Shown here one piece after another: positions 39,652-47,645 of a stretch of 64,000 bases of DNA. Source of the stretch: Synechococcus sp. BSA11S (GTDB lineage Bacteria; Cyanobacteriota; Cyanobacteriia; PCC-6307; Cyanobiaceae). Every line of letters begins with the position of its first letter. The first letter of the stretch is position 1. Where the stretch lies: the NCBI RefSeq assembly GCF_014224355.1, contig NZ_VNWP01000011.1:1-64000 (forward strand). The letters are read 5' to 3'. Position numbers and translations under genes: made by a program. A model generated the notes under the pieces. The model was not told the DNA's origin. It saw nothing but the letters and a program-made list of their open reading frames with translations, and did no database searches.

Positions 39652-42651
39652 ATGACGCAGGGCCTGGACCCCCAGCAACCCCCCGAGATTGAAACGTTTC
39701 GATCACGTTCGAGGCTCGATCTGCTCTCCGTCTGGCAGCGGCGTGGCCCTGATGGTTCCTGGCAGGGAGCCCTGGCCGACCCCTGGGCTCGGCTCCATCG
39801 CCCCGACTGGCATGCCCGCGGTCTGATCGCCTGGCCGCGGGGCGGGCTGACACAGCATCTGGTGCTGGAGCTGAGCTGTCCTCCCAACTGGCGGGGCCGG
39901 TCCCCGGCACGCGCCCGGTTGGCCTTGCGCTGGTGGGCCACCGCCGCCGAGCTGCGGGTCGATGGCCGCACGGTTCACCGTGGTGACCTGTTCGACAGCT
40001 CCTGCCGCTGGGCTCTTCCGCAGCACTGGTGGCAGGGGCAGCCCCTGCGCCTGGAGCTGGAGCTGCGCAGTCCACTGCACGACGACGGCGCCCTGATCCT
40101 CAGCGCGATCGAGGCGGAGCCCCTCGATCCGTCGGACCCTGATGGTCTGCTGACGGCCACACGGCTGGAGCTGGAGCAGCTGCGCCAGCCCTTCCAAGGT
40201 GTGGCCGGCAGCTTCCATCTGCTCGGCCACGCCCATCTGGACCTGGCCTGGCTCTGGCCGGTGGCCGACACCTGGCAGGCCGCTGAACGCACCTTCCGCT
40301 CAGCCCTCGATCTGATCGACCACCACCCCGACCTGCACTTCGGCCATTCCACCCCGGCGCTGTATGCCTGGCTGGAGCGGCACCGTCCCGCCCTGTTCGC
40401 GCGGATCCGCGCCGCGATGCGCGCCGGCCGCTGGGAGCCGCTCAACGGCCCCTGGGTGGAAGCCGATTGCGTGCTGGTCGGCACCGCCTCCCTCCTGCGG
40501 CAGTTTCAGGAAGGACAGGCCTACAGCCGCCGGACCTTCCCGGAGTGGGAGCATCAGCTGGCCTGGCTTCCCGACAGTTTCGGCTTCAGCGCCGGCCTGC
40601 CGGCGGTGGCGGCGGCCACGGGCGTGCGCTGGTTCTGCACCCACAAGCTGGCCTGGAACGCCACCACCCCCTTCCCCCACCGTTTGTTCCGCTGGCGCAG
40701 TCGCTGTGGCGCTGAGGTGCTGGCCCTGATGACCGCCCCCATCGGCACCGACGGGGATCCACTGGCCATGGAGCGCTACCGGCTGGCGTGGCAGGAGGCC
40801 ACGGGAGACTCCACAGCTCTCTGGCTGCCGGGGGTCGGGGACCACGGTGGCGGACCCACCCGCGAAATGCTGGAGCAGCTGGATCTGTGGCGCAACAACG
40901 ATGCCACCGCTCCGCAGCGGCACGGCAGCCTGCGCGACTACCTGCAGCGGCTTGAGCCCCTCAGCCGTCAGCTTCCAGTCTGGCGCGATGAGCTCTACCT
41001 GGAGCTGCATCGCGGTTGCGCCACCAGCCGCCCCGACCAGAAACGCCACAACCGCACCCTGGAGCGGTTGCTGCGCGAGGCCGACCTGGCCGGCGCCCTG
41101 CTCGGGGCCACGGGTGAGAGATCAGAGACCTCCGGCTGGACTGAGCTTCTCTTCCAGCAGTTCCACGACATCCTGCCGGGCACCTCCATTCCCGAGGTGT
41201 TCGAGCAGGCTGAACCCCAGTGGCGGGCGTCCCGCCGCCGGGCGTCCCGCTGTCGTGATCGATCGTTGCGCGCCTGGCTGGAGCCTGCTGGTGCTGGTGC
41301 CGTTGCTCAGGCTCAGGGGGGCTCCAGAGCGGTGGAGTCGTGGTGGTGGGCCCAGCTGCAGCCCCTGCCGGCGGCCCCCCTCACCCTGCGCTTTCCCGCG
41401 GGCCGCTGGAGCCTGGAGGAGCAGCCCCTGCCCTTTCAGCCCGTCGCATCGGGAGGTCACTGGGTGCAGCTGCCCTCCCCCGCCGGCGTGGCGGTGCTGC
41501 GGCTGCAGCGACACCGCTCCGGCTCCGGCCCGGACCCTCTGCCTGCCACCCACGAAAACTCGATCGAGAATCCGGTGCAACTGGAGACCCTCGCCGCCGG
41601 CGAGCGCTGGCGGCTGGGCAATGGCCTGATCTGGGCTCAGCTCGGTCCGCTGGGCCTCGAGCAACTCTGGGGGGGCGACCACAGCCCACAGCTGGCTGGA
41701 CCGCTGCAGTGGCGGCGTTGGCTGGATCGGGGCGAGTTCTGGGATGCCTGGGATCTGGCCGACGATTACCGCCAGCACCCCCTGCCCCTCGACTGGGAAC
41801 CTGGTCCGGCGCTGGCGGAAGTCGGTCCGCTCTGCTGCCGGCTGGTCTGGCGCGGCCGCTGCGGCGCCAGTGCCCTGCGCCTTGATCTGCAGCTGCGGGC
41901 CGGCTGCCCCTGGCTCGATCTCACCCTGCGGGTCGACTGGCGCCAGCGCCATGAATTGCTGCGGCTGGAGCTGCCCCTGCAGCATCCGGCCGTGCGCTGG
42001 GCCGCCGACACCGGTGCCGGTGTGATCGAGCGGGCCGCTGCGGCCACCAATGCGCGCGAAGCGAGCCGCTGGGAGGTGCCGGCGATCAGCTGGGTGGCGA
42101 GCCAGGCCGCCACCGGTGGATTGGCGGTGCTGCTCGATGGGCCGCAGGGGGGTTCAGCGTGTCCGGAGGCTCTGGGGGTGTCCCTGCTGCGCGGTCCGAC
42201 CTGGCCGGATCCTGGCGCCGACAACGGAGCTCAGCGCCTGCGCCTGGCTCTGATGCCCTGCGGCGAGGGCTGGCGTCAGGCTGGTGTGGCGGCTGCGGCG
42301 GTCCGCTTCCGGGAGCCGTGCTGGCTGCGGCCGGCCTTCTCTGCGGGAGAAGTCATGCCTGGCTCAGTGCTGGAGCTGGGTCACCGCGATCTGCGTCTGA
42401 TCTCCCTTGAGCGCGAAGGCGGTGACGGTCTGGCTCGGCTGACGGTGCAGAACCTCTCTCCCTGCCGTCACCAGCTGGAGCTGGGAGCCGACTGGCAGGT
42501 GCTGGAGCGCCTCGATGGGCTCGGGAATCCGCTCCCCTCTTCTGCCGGAGGGGAGGACGTTGCACCAGAGTCCGAAGGGCGCACCCGCGTGGGGCCTTGG
42601 CAACTGGCCAGCTGGCGGATCAGTCGTCGTGGTCGTCGAAGGGATCCGTGA
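39652..42651 (+). CDS. Glycoside hydrolase family 38 alpha-mannosidase
   Basis: This 999-residue protein has an N-terminal accessory domain (1-180). The GH38 catalytic domain follows, with zinc ligands H193 and D197 approximately in LLGHAHLDLAWLWPVADTW. The probable nucleophile is D308 in HQLAWLPDSFGFSAGLP, and GVGDHGGGPTREMLEQLDLW lies further on. FQQFHDILPGTSIPEVFE marks the helical bundle, and a beta-sandwich C-terminal part runs to the end. No signal peptide is evident, so a cytosolic role in trimming or recycling mannose-containing glycans is likely. The 3' end overlaps psbN by 32 bases. Confidence 0.9.
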   Translation: MTQGLDPQQPPEIETFRSRSRLDLLSVWQRRGPDGSWQGALADPWARLHRPDWHARGLIAWPRGGLTQHLVLELSCPPNWRGRSPARARLALRWWATAAELRVDGRTVHRGDLFDSSCRWALPQHWWQGQPLRLELELRSPLHDDGALILSAIEAEPLDPSDPDGLLTATRLELEQLRQPFQGVAGSFHLLGHAHLDLAWLWPVADTWQAAERTFRSALDLIDHHPDLHFGHSTPALYAWLERHRPALFARIRAAMRAGRWEPLNGPWVEADCVLVGTASLLRQFQEGQAYSRRTFPEWEHQLAWLPDSFGFSAGLPAVAAATGVRWFCTHKLAWNATTPFPHRLFRWRSRCGAEVLALMTAPIGTDGDPLAMERYRLAWQEATGDSTALWLPGVGDHGGGPTREMLEQLDLWRNNDATAPQRHGSLRDYLQRLEPLSRQLPVWRDELYLELHRGCATSRPDQKRHNRTLERLLREADLAGALLGATGERSETSGWTELLFQQFHDILPGTSIPEVFEQAEPQWRASRRRASRCRDRSLRAWLEPAGAGAVAQAQGGSRAVESWWWAQLQPLPAAPLTLRFPAGRWSLEEQPLPFQPVASGGHWVQLPSPAGVAVLRLQRHRSGSGPDPLPATHENSIENPVQLETLAAGERWRLGNGLIWAQLGPLGLEQLWGGDHSPQLAGPLQWRRWLDRGEFWDAWDLADDYRQHPLPLDWEPGPALAEVGPLCCRLVWRGRCGASALRLDLQLRAGCPWLDLTLRVDWRQRHELLRLELPLQHPAVRWAADTGAGVIERAAAATNAREASRWEVPAISWVASQAATGGLAVLLDGPQGGSACPEALGVSLLRGPTWPDPGADNGAQRLRLALMPCGEGWRQAGVAAAAVRFREPCWLRPAFSAGEVMPGSVLELGHRDLRLISLEREGGDGLARLTVQNLSPCRHQLELGADWQVLERLDGLGNPLPSSAGGEDVAPESEGRTRVGPWQLASWRISRRGRRRDP

Positions 42652-42760
42652 GCTGTTTCGAGGGCGGCCCGAAGGCGGTGTAGACGCCGAAGCCGGTGAG
42701 GGCGAGGAGGGCCACCAGAACGGTGATCGCCACGGAGATGGCTGGGGAGGTTTCGCTCAA
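42620..42760 (-). CDS. psbN: PsbN, photosystem II assembly protein
   Basis: This 46-residue protein reads SETSPAISVAITVLVALLAL then TGFGVYTAFGPPSKQLTDPF and an acidic DDHDD end, a clear PsbN. It has one membrane helix and is needed for PSII assembly rather than being a PSII subunit. The only start that gives the normal length is a TTG at 42760; the frame upstream (42847) is proline-rich and unsupported. It is encoded opposite psbH, as in most cyanobacteria and plastids, and its 3' end lies inside the mannosidase gene. Confidence 0.92.
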   Translation of the reverse strand: MSETSPAISVAITVLVALLALTGFGVYTAFGPPSKQLTDPFDDHDD

Positions 42761-42873
42761 GGGTGGTGGTGGAGGGGGACAGACCGGAGAAGATCCGGGA
42801 TGCGGCGGTGAGGGGGTTGTGCAGCGGAGCCATCGGCCGAAGCCCAACGGCGAACCGGACCGTCACAACTCTC

Positions 42874-42911
42874 GGCGAGGGCTGCGCCGGTGAACCCTCG
42901 CCCCTTACAGT
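42874..42911 (+). promoter_or_regulatory. Inverted repeat next to the putative psbH -10 box
   Basis: GGCGAGGG (42874-42881) and CCCTCGCC (42895-42902) are perfect inverted copies around a 13-base loop. Four bases further is TACAGT (42906-42911), a reasonable -10 element 39 bases before the psbH ATG. The repeat would cover the -35 region, as an operator might. Confidence 0.4.
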
Positions 42912-42950
42912 AACGGCCCCATCCCATGTGCCAGAGAGGACACCACAGCC

Positions 42951-43151
42951 ATGGCCCAACGCACCCGACTGGGAAATCTGCTGCGCCCCCTCAACTCCGA
43001 GTACGGCAAGGTTGTCCCCGGCTGGGGAACCACCCCGGTCATGGGCGTCTTCATGGCCTTGTTCCTGGTCTTTCTGCTGGTGATCCTGCAGCTCTACAAC
43101 CGTTCGCTCCTTCTCGACGGCATCACCGTCAACTGGAACGGCATGGGCTGA
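42951..43151 (+). CDS. psbH: Photosystem II reaction centre protein H
   Basis: This 66-residue protein reads [20 protein letters not shown] then [20 protein letters not shown], with one membrane helix and the tail [15 protein letters not shown]. These are the invariant parts of cyanobacterial PsbH, which stabilises the PSII core and bicarbonate/QB-site function. GAGAGGA about 13 bases upstream may serve as ribosome-binding site. It is divergent from psbN and followed by tatA 50 bases later. Confidence 0.97.
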   Translation: MAQRTRLGNLLRPLNSEYGKVVPGWGTTPVMGVFMALFLVFLLVILQLYNRSLLLDGITVNWNGMG

Positions 43152-43201
43152 TCGGCGGTTCCCTCCCTCAACCGCTCCCCTCCACCTGAGACCCCCCCTC
43201 C

Positions 43202-43465
43202 ATGAATTTCTTCGGGATCGGTCTTCCGGAGATGGCGGTGATCGCCGCCATTGGCCTGCTCGTCTTCGGACCGAAGCGTTTGCCTGAGCTGGGCCGCACC
43301 CTCGGCCGCACCCTCAAGGGGTTTCAGTCGGCCTCCAGCCAGTTCGAGCAGGAATTCCGCAAGGCCGTCGACACCGAAACGGTCTCCGCCACCAGCCTTG
43401 AGTCTGAAGCCGGTGCTGCCGATGCCAGCGCCGGCGATCCCAACCCTCCGTCCCCGTCAAGCTGA
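43202..43465 (+). CDS. tatA: Twin-arginine translocase TatA/TatE subunit
   Basis: This 87-residue protein has a short N-terminal membrane helix (MNFFGIGLPEMAVIAAIGLL). The hinge FGPKRLPELG and an amphipathic helix (RTLGRTLKGFQSASSQFEQE) follow, then an acidic, disordered tail ending PNPPSPSS. It forms the size-fitting channel component of Tat export. The TatA hallmark FGP is intact; the protein could equally be called TatA/B-like, since cyanobacteria carry related paralogues. pth starts 3 bases after its stop. Confidence 0.9.
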   Translation: MNFFGIGLPEMAVIAAIGLLVFGPKRLPELGRTLGRTLKGFQSASSQFEQEFRKAVDTETVSATSLESEAGAADASAGDPNPPSPSS

Positions 43466-43468
43466 GCG

Positions 43469-44089
43469 TTGTCTCTGCAACCCGCTGCCGACCTGCAGCT
43501 GCTTGTCGGGCTCGGCAATCCCGGCGAGAAGTACGCCCAGACCCGCCACAACGTGGGCTTCATGGCCCTGGATCAGCTCGCTCAGCAGGAAGGCGCCCAA
43601 TTCCGGCAGAACGGCAAGCTGCAGGGGGCCATCGCCGAGATCGGCCATGGCCCCACTCGCCTGCGCCTGCTCAAGCCCAGCACCTACATGAATGAGAGTG
43701 GCCGCTCGATCCGGTCCACACTCAACTGGTTCGGACTCCGTCCCGATCAGATGCTGGTGCTGGTGGACGACATGGATCTTCCCCTGGGGCGCCTGCGTCT
43801 GCGCCGCTCCGGCAGTGCAGGTGGCCACAACGGCCTGCGCAGCACCATCAGTCATCTGGGCAGCCAGGACTTCGCCCGGCTGCGGATCGGCATCGGTGCC
43901 CCGGCCCAGGATCCCGCCCTGCGCAAAGCCCGTACGATTTCCCATGTGCTGGGTCGCTTCGAAACCGCTGAGCGGCCCTTGGTGCAGGAGGTGCTGGCCG
44001 AAGTGCTCGAGGGGGTCGGCCTCATCCGCACCCGGGGGTATGAGCGAGCCGGCACCCGTCTGAACAGTTTTCAGCCCACCCCTGCCTGA
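43469..44089 (+). CDS. pth: Peptidyl-tRNA hydrolase
   Basis: This 206-residue enzyme releases tRNA from stalled peptidyl-tRNA. It shows LLVGLGNPGEKYAQTRHNVG with the catalytic His, LKPSTYMNESGRSI, DDMDLPLGRLRLRRSGSAGG with HNGLRSTISHLG, and the C-terminal GYERAGTRLNSF. The start is a TTG at 43469 (MSLQPAADLQ), 3 bases after the tatA stop, so tatA and pth are probably one transcript. Confidence 0.95.
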   Translation: MSLQPAADLQLLVGLGNPGEKYAQTRHNVGFMALDQLAQQEGAQFRQNGKLQGAIAEIGHGPTRLRLLKPSTYMNESGRSIRSTLNWFGLRPDQMLVLVDDMDLPLGRLRLRRSGSAGGHNGLRSTISHLGSQDFARLRIGIGAPAQDPALRKARTISHVLGRFETAERPLVQEVLAEVLEGVGLIRTRGYERAGTRLNSFQPTPA

Positions 44090-44125
44090 CGCTGGAGGCG
44101 TCACTGTGCCCCATGCCCTGATCCC

Positions 44126-44383
44126 GTGAGCCGTCTGCCCGCCACCACCGCCCAGCTGCGGGTGCTGCATCAGAGCTTCAGCCATCAGCTGCTGGAGGGC
44201 GAGGTGGCTGCCGGTGGCTTCCACTGGACCTTTCGCTGGGCGTTCGGCCGGGGAGAACTGACGGTGGAGCCGTCCCTGGGCCGTGCCCTGATCCAGGATG
44301 CCCTGCTTCGTTTTCTGCTCCAGCTCGACTACCAGCTCGAGCCCGGTGGCGACTACGCCTTCACCGTGCGAGCCAAGTTCTAG
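44126..44383 (+). CDS. DUF3146-type small protein
   Basis: This 85-residue protein reads RLPATTAQLRVLHQSFSHQL, EGEVAAGGFHWTFRWAFGRG, ELTVEPSLGRALIQDALLRF and LDYQLEPGGDYAFTVRAKF. I recognise it as the cyanobacterial DUF3146 family; no function is known. It starts at a GTG (44126). The last 4 bases overlap the convergent YqgF-like gene. Confidence 0.75.
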   Translation: MSRLPATTAQLRVLHQSFSHQLLEGEVAAGGFHWTFRWAFGRGELTVEPSLGRALIQDALLRFLLQLDYQLEPGGDYAFTVRAKF

Positions 44384-44829
44384 GGCGGCGCCAGGGGGTG
44401 GTTCAGGAACCGCTCCAGCAGCAACTGGGCCACCACATCATCCCAGTCGCGGGGAGGTTGGCGCAGCCCCCTGGGCAACAACCGGCGCCAGCCCGTGGCT
44501 GGGTGGAGTTCCCAGAAGCGCTGGCGTGCCGCCAGGGTGGTCCCATGCTCCTCCACCAGCAGCACCGGCAGTGGCCATTGGTCGAGCCGCCGTTTCCAGC
44601 TGTTGCTGCCGGTGCCATTGCCGAGGATCACCGCCACCACGTCCCCCTGCTCCAGCCAACCTTTCAGCCGGCCCCAGGCCTGCTCGGGCGACATCACCGC
44701 GGCTTCGAGCACCTGGTGCCGCAGCTTGTCGGTGCGCACCAGTCCACACTTGCTGAGACCCGGATCGAGCCCGGCCAGAGCGCCCTCGCCCGGCAGATCG
44801 GCTGAATTCTGGTGAACCGAGCGGATCAT
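44380..44829 (-). CDS. YqgF/RuvC-like RNase H-fold protein
   Basis: This 149-residue protein has the RNase H-fold signature ALAGLDPGLSKCGLVRTD with a catalytic-type Asp. A second acidic position is in PVLLVEEHGTTLAARQRFWE, and a late DWDDVVAQLLLERFL motif resembles the end of YqgF/RuvX pre-16S rRNA processing nucleases. It is divergent enough that a Holliday-junction-resolvase-like role cannot be excluded. It overlaps the upstream DUF3084 gene by 4 bases (co-translated) and the convergent DUF3146 gene by 4. Confidence 0.7.
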   Translation of the reverse strand: MIRSVHQNSADLPGEGALAGLDPGLSKCGLVRTDKLRHQVLEAAVMSPEQAWGRLKGWLEQGDVVAVILGNGTGSNSWKRRLDQWPLPVLLVEEHGTTLAARQRFWELHPATGWRRLLPRGLRQPPRDWDDVVAQLLLERFLNHPLAPP

Positions 44830-46067
44830 GGCCGCCCCGGGCCCAGCCGTTCCTGCCGTGGTTCGCTGGGGACCGCGGCCAGGCGGAGCTCGAGCACCAG
44901 AGGGTCAGGGGTTTCCGCGTCGCGGAGTGCCACAGCCTCCAGGGTCACGGTCTGCCCGAGGGGCCGCTCACTCAGTTCTCGCCCCAGCCGGTTGAAGGTG
45001 GCCACATCGAACTGGACCCCATCGGCGATCGAGCCCTGGCGCTGGGCCTTCGCAAAGGAGGCCGCCAGCAGCAGATTGAGGCGGCTGTGCACCTGTTCGC
45101 TGGAGCGCTCATTGCCCTCCAGCACCGTGGACGCCATCAGATCGCCCTGGCGCAGCACCTGGCGGTTGGGCCTGAGGTCGGGGAATCCCAGCACCTGGTC
45201 TTCGCCGCGCAGCACGTTGGCAGCCGAGAGGATGCTCACCACCCAGGGTCCTCCCCGGGAGATGCGGGCTTCGAGCGTGGCGATGTCCTGCCGCGGTACC
45301 AGCAGGATCTGCCGGTTGGGCTCTTCCCCGGGCAGAACCCGCTGGAAGGCATTCAGATTGGCCTGACGCAGCAGCGCCACGACCGCTTCCCTGGCCTCGG
45401 CCCCGTTGCGGGGCTTCACCTTGGCCGTGGCCAGGGGCTGACCGCTGCTGAGCACCACGTCGCCGCGGCGCAGGGCGATCAGTTTCTCCTCCAGTCCCTT
45501 GAGCTCGGCCTCACCGGCACTGATCAGGCCGCGCACCCGGGCCAGTTCCGTCTCGGTCCTGTGGATGTCCTGGTCCCTGGCGCGGATGTCCTGGTTAAGT
45601 CGATTGCGCTGGGCCAGCAGTTGCTGTCGCTGGGTCTGCAGGGGCTTCAGTTCCCCGCGCAGCCGGCGCGCCTGGATCTCGGCGGCCGTGAGCTGACGGC
45701 GGGTCTGCTCCCGATCGCGGCGGGCCCGCTTCAGGGCCGCCTCCACCCGGGCCTGCTCCTGCTTGCTCAGGCGGAGATTTTTCTCACTGCGGCGCAGGGT
45801 GGTGCGGCTCTCGAGCAGCCGTGCCTGCAGGGCGTCGAGTTCGAACAGCCCGACGCGCAACCGTTCGCTCACCGCCAGCATCAGGCCGAGGGAGGCGGCA
45901 CTGATCAGGCTGCCCGTGAGCACGGTGATCAGCACGGCCGTGTTGCGCGGCCGCAGGTTGAACAGACTGAGCCTGGCCTTGCCGACCCGGCTCCCGAGCC
46001 GGTCGCCCAGGGTGGCCAGCACCCCTCCGAGGGCCAGGAGCGCCAGAATCAGCAGCCAGCCGGACAC
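44826..46067 (-). CDS. DUF3084 coiled-coil membrane protein
   Basis: This 413-residue protein has two N-terminal membrane helices (GWLLILALLALGGVLATLGD and AVLITVLTGSLISAASLGLM) with LGSRVGKARLSLFNLRPRNT between them. A long Arg/Gln-rich coiled coil (about 75-195: RRSEKNLRLSKQEQARVEAA and following) leads to a C-terminal globular part with LSSGQPLATAKVKP and RQILLVPRQDIATLEARI. This is the cyanobacterial DUF3084 pattern. Function is unknown; anchoring in the inner membrane with a periplasmic coiled coil suggests an envelope role (inference). Confidence 0.8.
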   Translation of the reverse strand: MSGWLLILALLALGGVLATLGDRLGSRVGKARLSLFNLRPRNTAVLITVLTGSLISAASLGLMLAVSERLRVGLFELDALQARLLESRTTLRRSEKNLRLSKQEQARVEAALKRARRDREQTRRQLTAAEIQARRLRGELKPLQTQRQQLLAQRNRLNQDIRARDQDIHRTETELARVRGLISAGEAELKGLEEKLIALRRGDVVLSSGQPLATAKVKPRNGAEAREAVVALLRQANLNAFQRVLPGEEPNRQILLVPRQDIATLEARISRGGPWVVSILSAANVLRGEDQVLGFPDLRPNRQVLRQGDLMASTVLEGNERSSEQVHSRLNLLLAASFAKAQRQGSIADGVQFDVATFNRLGRELSERPLGQTVTLEAVALRDAETPDPLVLELRLAAVPSEPRQERLGPGRP

Positions 46068-46112
46068 AGCGCCGTGCGTGTGGTCCCAGTATCAGTGGCG
46101 GTGGCAACCGGC

Positions 46113-46841
46113 TCAGCTGAAACGCTTGGCGAGGGCGACCGGATCGAAGACCGTGATCTTCTTGCGATCGATCTGCACCAGCCCTGACTGGCGCAGATCG
46201 CCCAGCAGGCGGGTGATCGTGACCCGGGTTGATCCGATCGCCTCCGCAATCGCCTGATGGGAGAGGCGCAGGTCGATTGTGATGCCTTCGCTGCCAGGCA
46301 CACCGAAATCCCGGCAGAGCACCAGCAGAAAACTCACCAGCCGCGACGACATGTCCCTGTGGGTGAGGGTCTCGATCATCGTTTCGGTCTGCAGGATCCG
46401 GGAGGAGAGGCCCTGCAGCAGCAGCAGCCCCACGCTCGAGTCCTGCTCGATGGCCCTCCGCACCGAGCCGGCCGGGGCGGCCACCAGCTCGACCCGGGTG
46501 AAGGCCACCGCGTGGTAGAAGCGATCGGACCGCTGACCGGTGAGCAGAGAGAGCACCCCGAACAGGCTGTTTTCCCGCAGCAGGGCCACGGTGATCTCCT
46601 CGCCCGATTCATAGACCCGCGAGAGGCGGACCGCTCCGCGACGCAGCAGGTAGACCCGCTCGGCCGGATCACCTGGGAAGAAGATCGTTTTGCCCCGCTC
46701 CACGGTTTCGATCACGCAGCCGCTCAGCCCGCGCATCACATCCAGAAGGGTGTGGGCGCCGTTGGCGGCTGCGGCCAGCCCGACGGGAGCCGGTGTCGAA
46801 GGGCCGCCGGTTCGGCTGAATCCGCGCATCGCGCCAACCAT
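46113..46841 (-). CDS. ntcA: Global nitrogen regulator NtcA
   Basis: This CRP/FNR-family activator senses 2-oxoglutarate and controls nitrogen assimilation. The cyclic-nucleotide-binding-like domain contains [20 protein letters not shown] and [20 protein letters not shown]. The dimerisation helix has [20 protein letters not shown], and the helix-turn-helix is [20 protein letters not shown]. From the ATG at 46841 it is 242 residues; the ATG at 46829 (MRGFSRTGG) is nearly as likely, and earlier GTG/TTG starts are unsupported. An NtcA-type promoter directly upstream implies autoregulation. Confidence 0.95.
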   Translation of the reverse strand: MVGAMRGFSRTGGPSTPAPVGLAAAANGAHTLLDVMRGLSGCVIETVERGKTIFFPGDPAERVYLLRRGAVRLSRVYESGEEITVALLRENSLFGVLSLLTGQRSDRFYHAVAFTRVELVAAPAGSVRRAIEQDSSVGLLLLQGLSSRILQTETMIETLTHRDMSSRLVSFLLVLCRDFGVPGSEGITIDLRLSHQAIAEAIGSTRVTITRLLGDLRQSGLVQIDRKKITVFDPVALAKRFS

Positions 46842-46867
46842 GTTTCGGCGGAGCAGGTGTGAGACGG

Positions 46868-46909
46868 ACGGTAAGGATCGCCAGTGGCACGCCTTGTAGT
46901 GACCGACAC
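46868..46909 (-). promoter_or_regulatory. NtcA-activated-type promoter of ntcA
   Basis: On the minus strand the sequence is GTG, eight bases, TAC (46909-46896), then exactly 22 bases, then TACCGT (46873-46868). The consensus for NtcA-activated promoters is GTA-N8-TAC, 20-24 bases, then TA-N3-T. Only one position deviates (GTG for GTA). Transcription would start around 46861, about 20 bases before the ATG at 46841. Confidence 0.7.
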
Positions 46910-47048
46910 TTATCAACAGTATCAACGCAGGCCCGGCGGGAGCGGAGCTCGGAGAGTGGTACGGACGTTCGCACTAGGGATGGTGGCGAAGTCTTGCTGG
47001 CGGCGCGGACGCCGCTACATTCAGGACCGCGCTTCCCTTGGGGTGTTG

Positions 47049-47645
47049 ATGACGGCCAGCCTGCGCAACGCCTCCCATGAGTCGCGCCATCCCCTGCGCG
47101 CCGTGCCGGCCTCCCGGCCGGTGCCGCCGCCCCGCCCCCGGGCAGCGCTGGCCAGGCCCGAAGGCCTTCTTCAGGTGCACACAGCCCCCTTCCGCGGCAG
47201 TTTCGGAGGGGTGTTCAGCCAGGCCCTGCGCACAGCCGGGCTGGGCAGTCGGGTGCTGATCAGCCAGTTCCTCAAGGGTGGGGTCGACCAGGGGCCTGGC
47301 CGCAGCCTCAGCCTCTGCGGCCGCCTGCAGTGGTTGCGCCCGGCCGTGGCCTCCTGTCTCACCGAGCCTGCCGACCGGGAGCAGGTGTCGGTGCGCGCCG
47401 CCGTGGAGGAGGTGTGGGCCTTCAGCCGTGATCAGCTGATGGAGGCGGCGGTGGATCTGATGGTTCTCGACGAACTTGGACTGGCGATCGAGCTGGGGTA
47501 CCTCCCAGGGGGGGAGGTGATCAGCACCCTTGAGCAACGACCGGCCCACCTGGATGTGATCCTCACGGGTCCGGCCATCCCCCTCGAGCTGCTGGGCATG
47601 GCCGATCAGGTCACCCAGCTGCGGCGCGGGGGTGCCCCATGCTGA
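47049..47645 (+). CDS. CobA/BtuR-like P-loop protein with degenerate Walker A motif
   Basis: From the ATG at 47049 (MTASLRNASHESRHPLRAVP) this is 198 residues. The core is GLLQVHTAPFRGSFGGVFSQ, ALRTAGLGSRVLISQFLKGG, AAVDLMVLDELGLAIELGYL and HLDVILTGPAIPLELLGMAD. The VLDE and HLDVILTG segments match cob(I)alamin adenosyltransferases of the CobA/BtuR type. The P-loop that should read like GNGKGKT is FRGSFGG, without the lysine. ATP-dependent adenosylation is therefore doubtful. It overlaps dcd by 7 bases and is divergent from ntcA. Confidence 0.75.
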   Translation: MTASLRNASHESRHPLRAVPASRPVPPPRPRAALARPEGLLQVHTAPFRGSFGGVFSQALRTAGLGSRVLISQFLKGGVDQGPGRSLSLCGRLQWLRPAVASCLTEPADREQVSVRAAVEEVWAFSRDQLMEAAVDLMVLDELGLAIELGYLPGGEVISTLEQRPAHLDVILTGPAIPLELLGMADQVTQLRRGGAPC

